A stretch of 5,259 nucleotides of DNA from an uncultured Chloroflexota bacterium (GTDB lineage: Bacteria > Chloroflexota > Dehalococcoidia > UBA3495). The DNA is taken from positions 1 to 5,259 of the forward strand of contig CAJWBT010000185.1 of assembly GCA_913020235.1 (NCBI GenBank), written 5' to 3'. The notes beneath the pieces are model-generated. The model was not told the DNA's origin. It did no database searches and saw only the letters and a program-made list of their open reading frames with translations. A program made the translations under genes and the position numbers. Positions within the stretch are counted from its first letter, which is position 1. Each line of letters begins with the position of its first letter. Positions 4,235 to 5,259 of the stretch are shown here, one piece after another.

Positions 4235-5259
4235 CTAATCCCTCCCCAGAATCACTGTCCCGCCGCTGTGACGGGTTGCCAGGGTGCCACCCGTGCCGTG
4301 GCAGAGGGCGATCCGGCAGTTGGGGACCTGGCGTGGGGTCCCTTCGAACTGGTTGCGGAGCTGCCGCGTGGCCTCCAATAGCAGGAAGATGCCTCGCATC
4401 CCTGGATGGTTGGACGAGAGGCCGCCGCCATCGGTGTTGATGGGCAGCTCCCCTCCGACCTGCAACCGGCCGCCGGATACGAAGTCTCCACCCTCACCCT
4501 TCTGGCAGAAGCCCAGGTCCTCCAGCGTCTCGACAACCGTGATGGTGAACGAGTCGTAGATCATCGCCATGTCGATGTCCTGATGGGTCACTCCGGCCAT
4601 GGCGAAGGCCGGCTCGTGGCTCTGTTTCGCGGCGATGTAGATCAGGTCTCGCTTGCCCGCCCCCTGGTGGGCTATCGCTTCGCCGGTGCCCAGCACCCAT
4701 ACCGGCTTGTGCCGGCAGCTCCGGGCCAACTCCGGTGAGGCCACCACCACCGCGCCTCCGCCGTCGCTGATCAGGCAACAATCCGGGAGGTGAAGAGGAG
4801 ACGATATCACTCTGGAGTTGACCACGTCCTCGACGGTGATGGGGTCGCGGAACATCGCCTCGGGGTTCATGGATGCGTGCTTGCGCATCGCCACGGCCAC
4901 CTCGGCCAGCTGCTCCGAGGTAGTGCCGTACAGGTGCATGTGCCGCTGGGCGATCATCGCGTACATGCCCACAGTGGTCAGCCCGTACAGCTCTTCGAAG
5001 CTATCCGGCGACGGCTCAAGCTTGGGGTGGCCGAACCGGGCCACGCCGCCGGTACCCACCGAGACGCCGCCCGACCGGGCCTGGGAGCTGTAGGTGATGA
5101 CGGCGCAGTTGATCCGCCCGCCGGCGATAGCGTTCAAGGCGTGGGCCAGGTGGAACTCAAAGGAGCCGCCACCGACGGTGGTGTTGTCCACGAACTTTGG
5201 GTAGAGGTTCAGGTAGTCGGCCAGGTTCATCCCGGTGTTGCGGCCGGCCGAGTGGGCGA
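4235..5259 (-). CDS. thiolase-like protein (lipid-transfer/SCP2-thiolase type), N-terminus cut by window edge
   Basis: The frame is open to the window edge: nine in-frame codons (AHSAGRNTG) precede the Met at 5228-5230, which is therefore internal. About 340 residues are visible, so roughly 45-50 are missing relative to the usual ~390. Counting that Met as 1, VDNTTVGGGSFEFHLAHAL (14-32) is the nucleophile region. There the canonical thiolase cysteine (C.SG pattern) is replaced by small residues. SDGGGAVVV (155-163), MIYDSFTITVVETLEDLG (223-240), INTDGGGLSSNHPGMRG (264-280, with H275) and CHGTGG (310-315) are the remaining thiolase-fold motifs. Proteins of this class act on acyl-CoA substrates in the cytoplasm. 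Without the cysteine, ordinary thiolysis is unlikely, while aldolase-type cleavage (as in Ltp2) or another acyl-CoA reaction is possible. Its DUF35 partner follows after 3 bp. Automatic annotation would probably say acetyl-CoA acetyltransferase. Confidence 0.88.
   Translation of the reverse strand, partial: AHSAGRNTGMNLADYLNLYPKFVDNTTVGGGSFEFHLAHALNAIAGGRINCAVITYSSQARSGGVSVGTGGVARFGHPKLEPSPDSFEELYGLTTVGMYAMIAQRHMHLYGTTSEQLAEVAVAMRKHASMNPEAMFRDPITVEDVVNSRVISSPLHLPDCCLISDGGGAVVVASPELARSCRHKPVWVLGTGEAIAHQGAGKRDLIYIAAKQSHEPAFAMAGVTHQDIDMAMIYDSFTITVVETLEDLGFCQKGEGGDFVSGGRLQVGGELPINTDGGGLSSNHPGMRGIFLLLEATRQLRNQFEGTPRQVPNCRIALCHGTGGTLATRHSGGTVILGRD
4239..4247 (-). promoter_or_regulatory. Shine-Dalgarno of the DUF35 gene, inside the end of the thiolase-like gene
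   Basis: On the minus strand GGGGAGGGA precedes the ATG at 4229-4231 by 7 nt and overlaps the codons for the final Gly-Arg-Asp of the upstream gene. This placement indicates coupled translation of the two subunits. Confidence 0.65.

Noticed and set aside
4252..4781. Several minus- and plus-strand open frames inside the thiolase-like gene
   Set aside because: They are out-of-frame shadows of a gene with clear thiolase-fold motifs, and none has independent support.
5228..5230. ATG as the true start of the thiolase-like protein
   Set aside because: The frame continues upstream without a stop to the window edge with family-like residues (AHSAGRNTG), and the N-terminal part of the thiolase fold would otherwise be missing.

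Overview
The window looks like a high-GC bacterial chromosome fragment, most plausibly from an uncultured Chloroflexota (Dehalococcoidia or SAR202-like). That placement is an inference. It rests on GC-rich, GTG-starting genes, on a thiolase-like/DUF35 gene pair, and on the dispersed 'CATTCTGAGC..AAGAATCT' hairpin repeat, which I recall as common in that phylum. No rRNA, tRNA or CRISPR array is present.

Layout. (1) Bases 1-1292, plus strand: the last residues of ribose-phosphate pyrophosphokinase (Prs), then, 21 bp later and behind a strong Shine-Dalgarno, a complete amidohydrolase/deacetylase-family metal hydrolase. (2) Bases 1293-1430: a convergent intergenic gap with a 9-bp perfect GC hairpin followed by a short T run, probably the terminator. 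(3) Bases 1431-2938, minus strand: a DinB-superfamily four-helix protein, followed downstream by an inositol-monophosphatase-family phosphatase with a cationic C-terminal tail. (4) Bases 2939-3820: about 880 bp without an intact gene. It holds a frameshifted remnant of the DNA-binding domain of an OmpR/PhoB-type response regulator, and two related ~133-bp MITE-like elements in opposite orientation. These enclose a 162-bp block that itself resembles another dispersed repeat. (5) Bases 3821-5259, minus strand: a thiolase-like (lipid-transfer/SCP2-thiolase-type) protein, cut by the window edge at its N-terminus, with a tightly coupled zinc-ribbon/OB-fold (DUF35) partner downstream.

How the genes work together. 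The thiolase-like/DUF35 pair almost certainly encodes one acyl-CoA-acting complex. Its active-site region lacks the canonical thiolase nucleophilic cysteine, so a carbon-carbon lyase (aldolase-like) or other non-thiolytic role should be considered. The Prs-amidohydrolase pair looks operonic, but no shared pathway can be read from the sequence. The DinB and phosphatase genes are co-oriented with an 89-bp gap and have no obvious functional link. The repeat-rich stretch reads as an insertion and gene-decay hotspot between two operons. I see no convincing new multi-gene system; the most informative parts are the MITE pair, the response-regulator remnant and the non-canonical thiolase-like protein.
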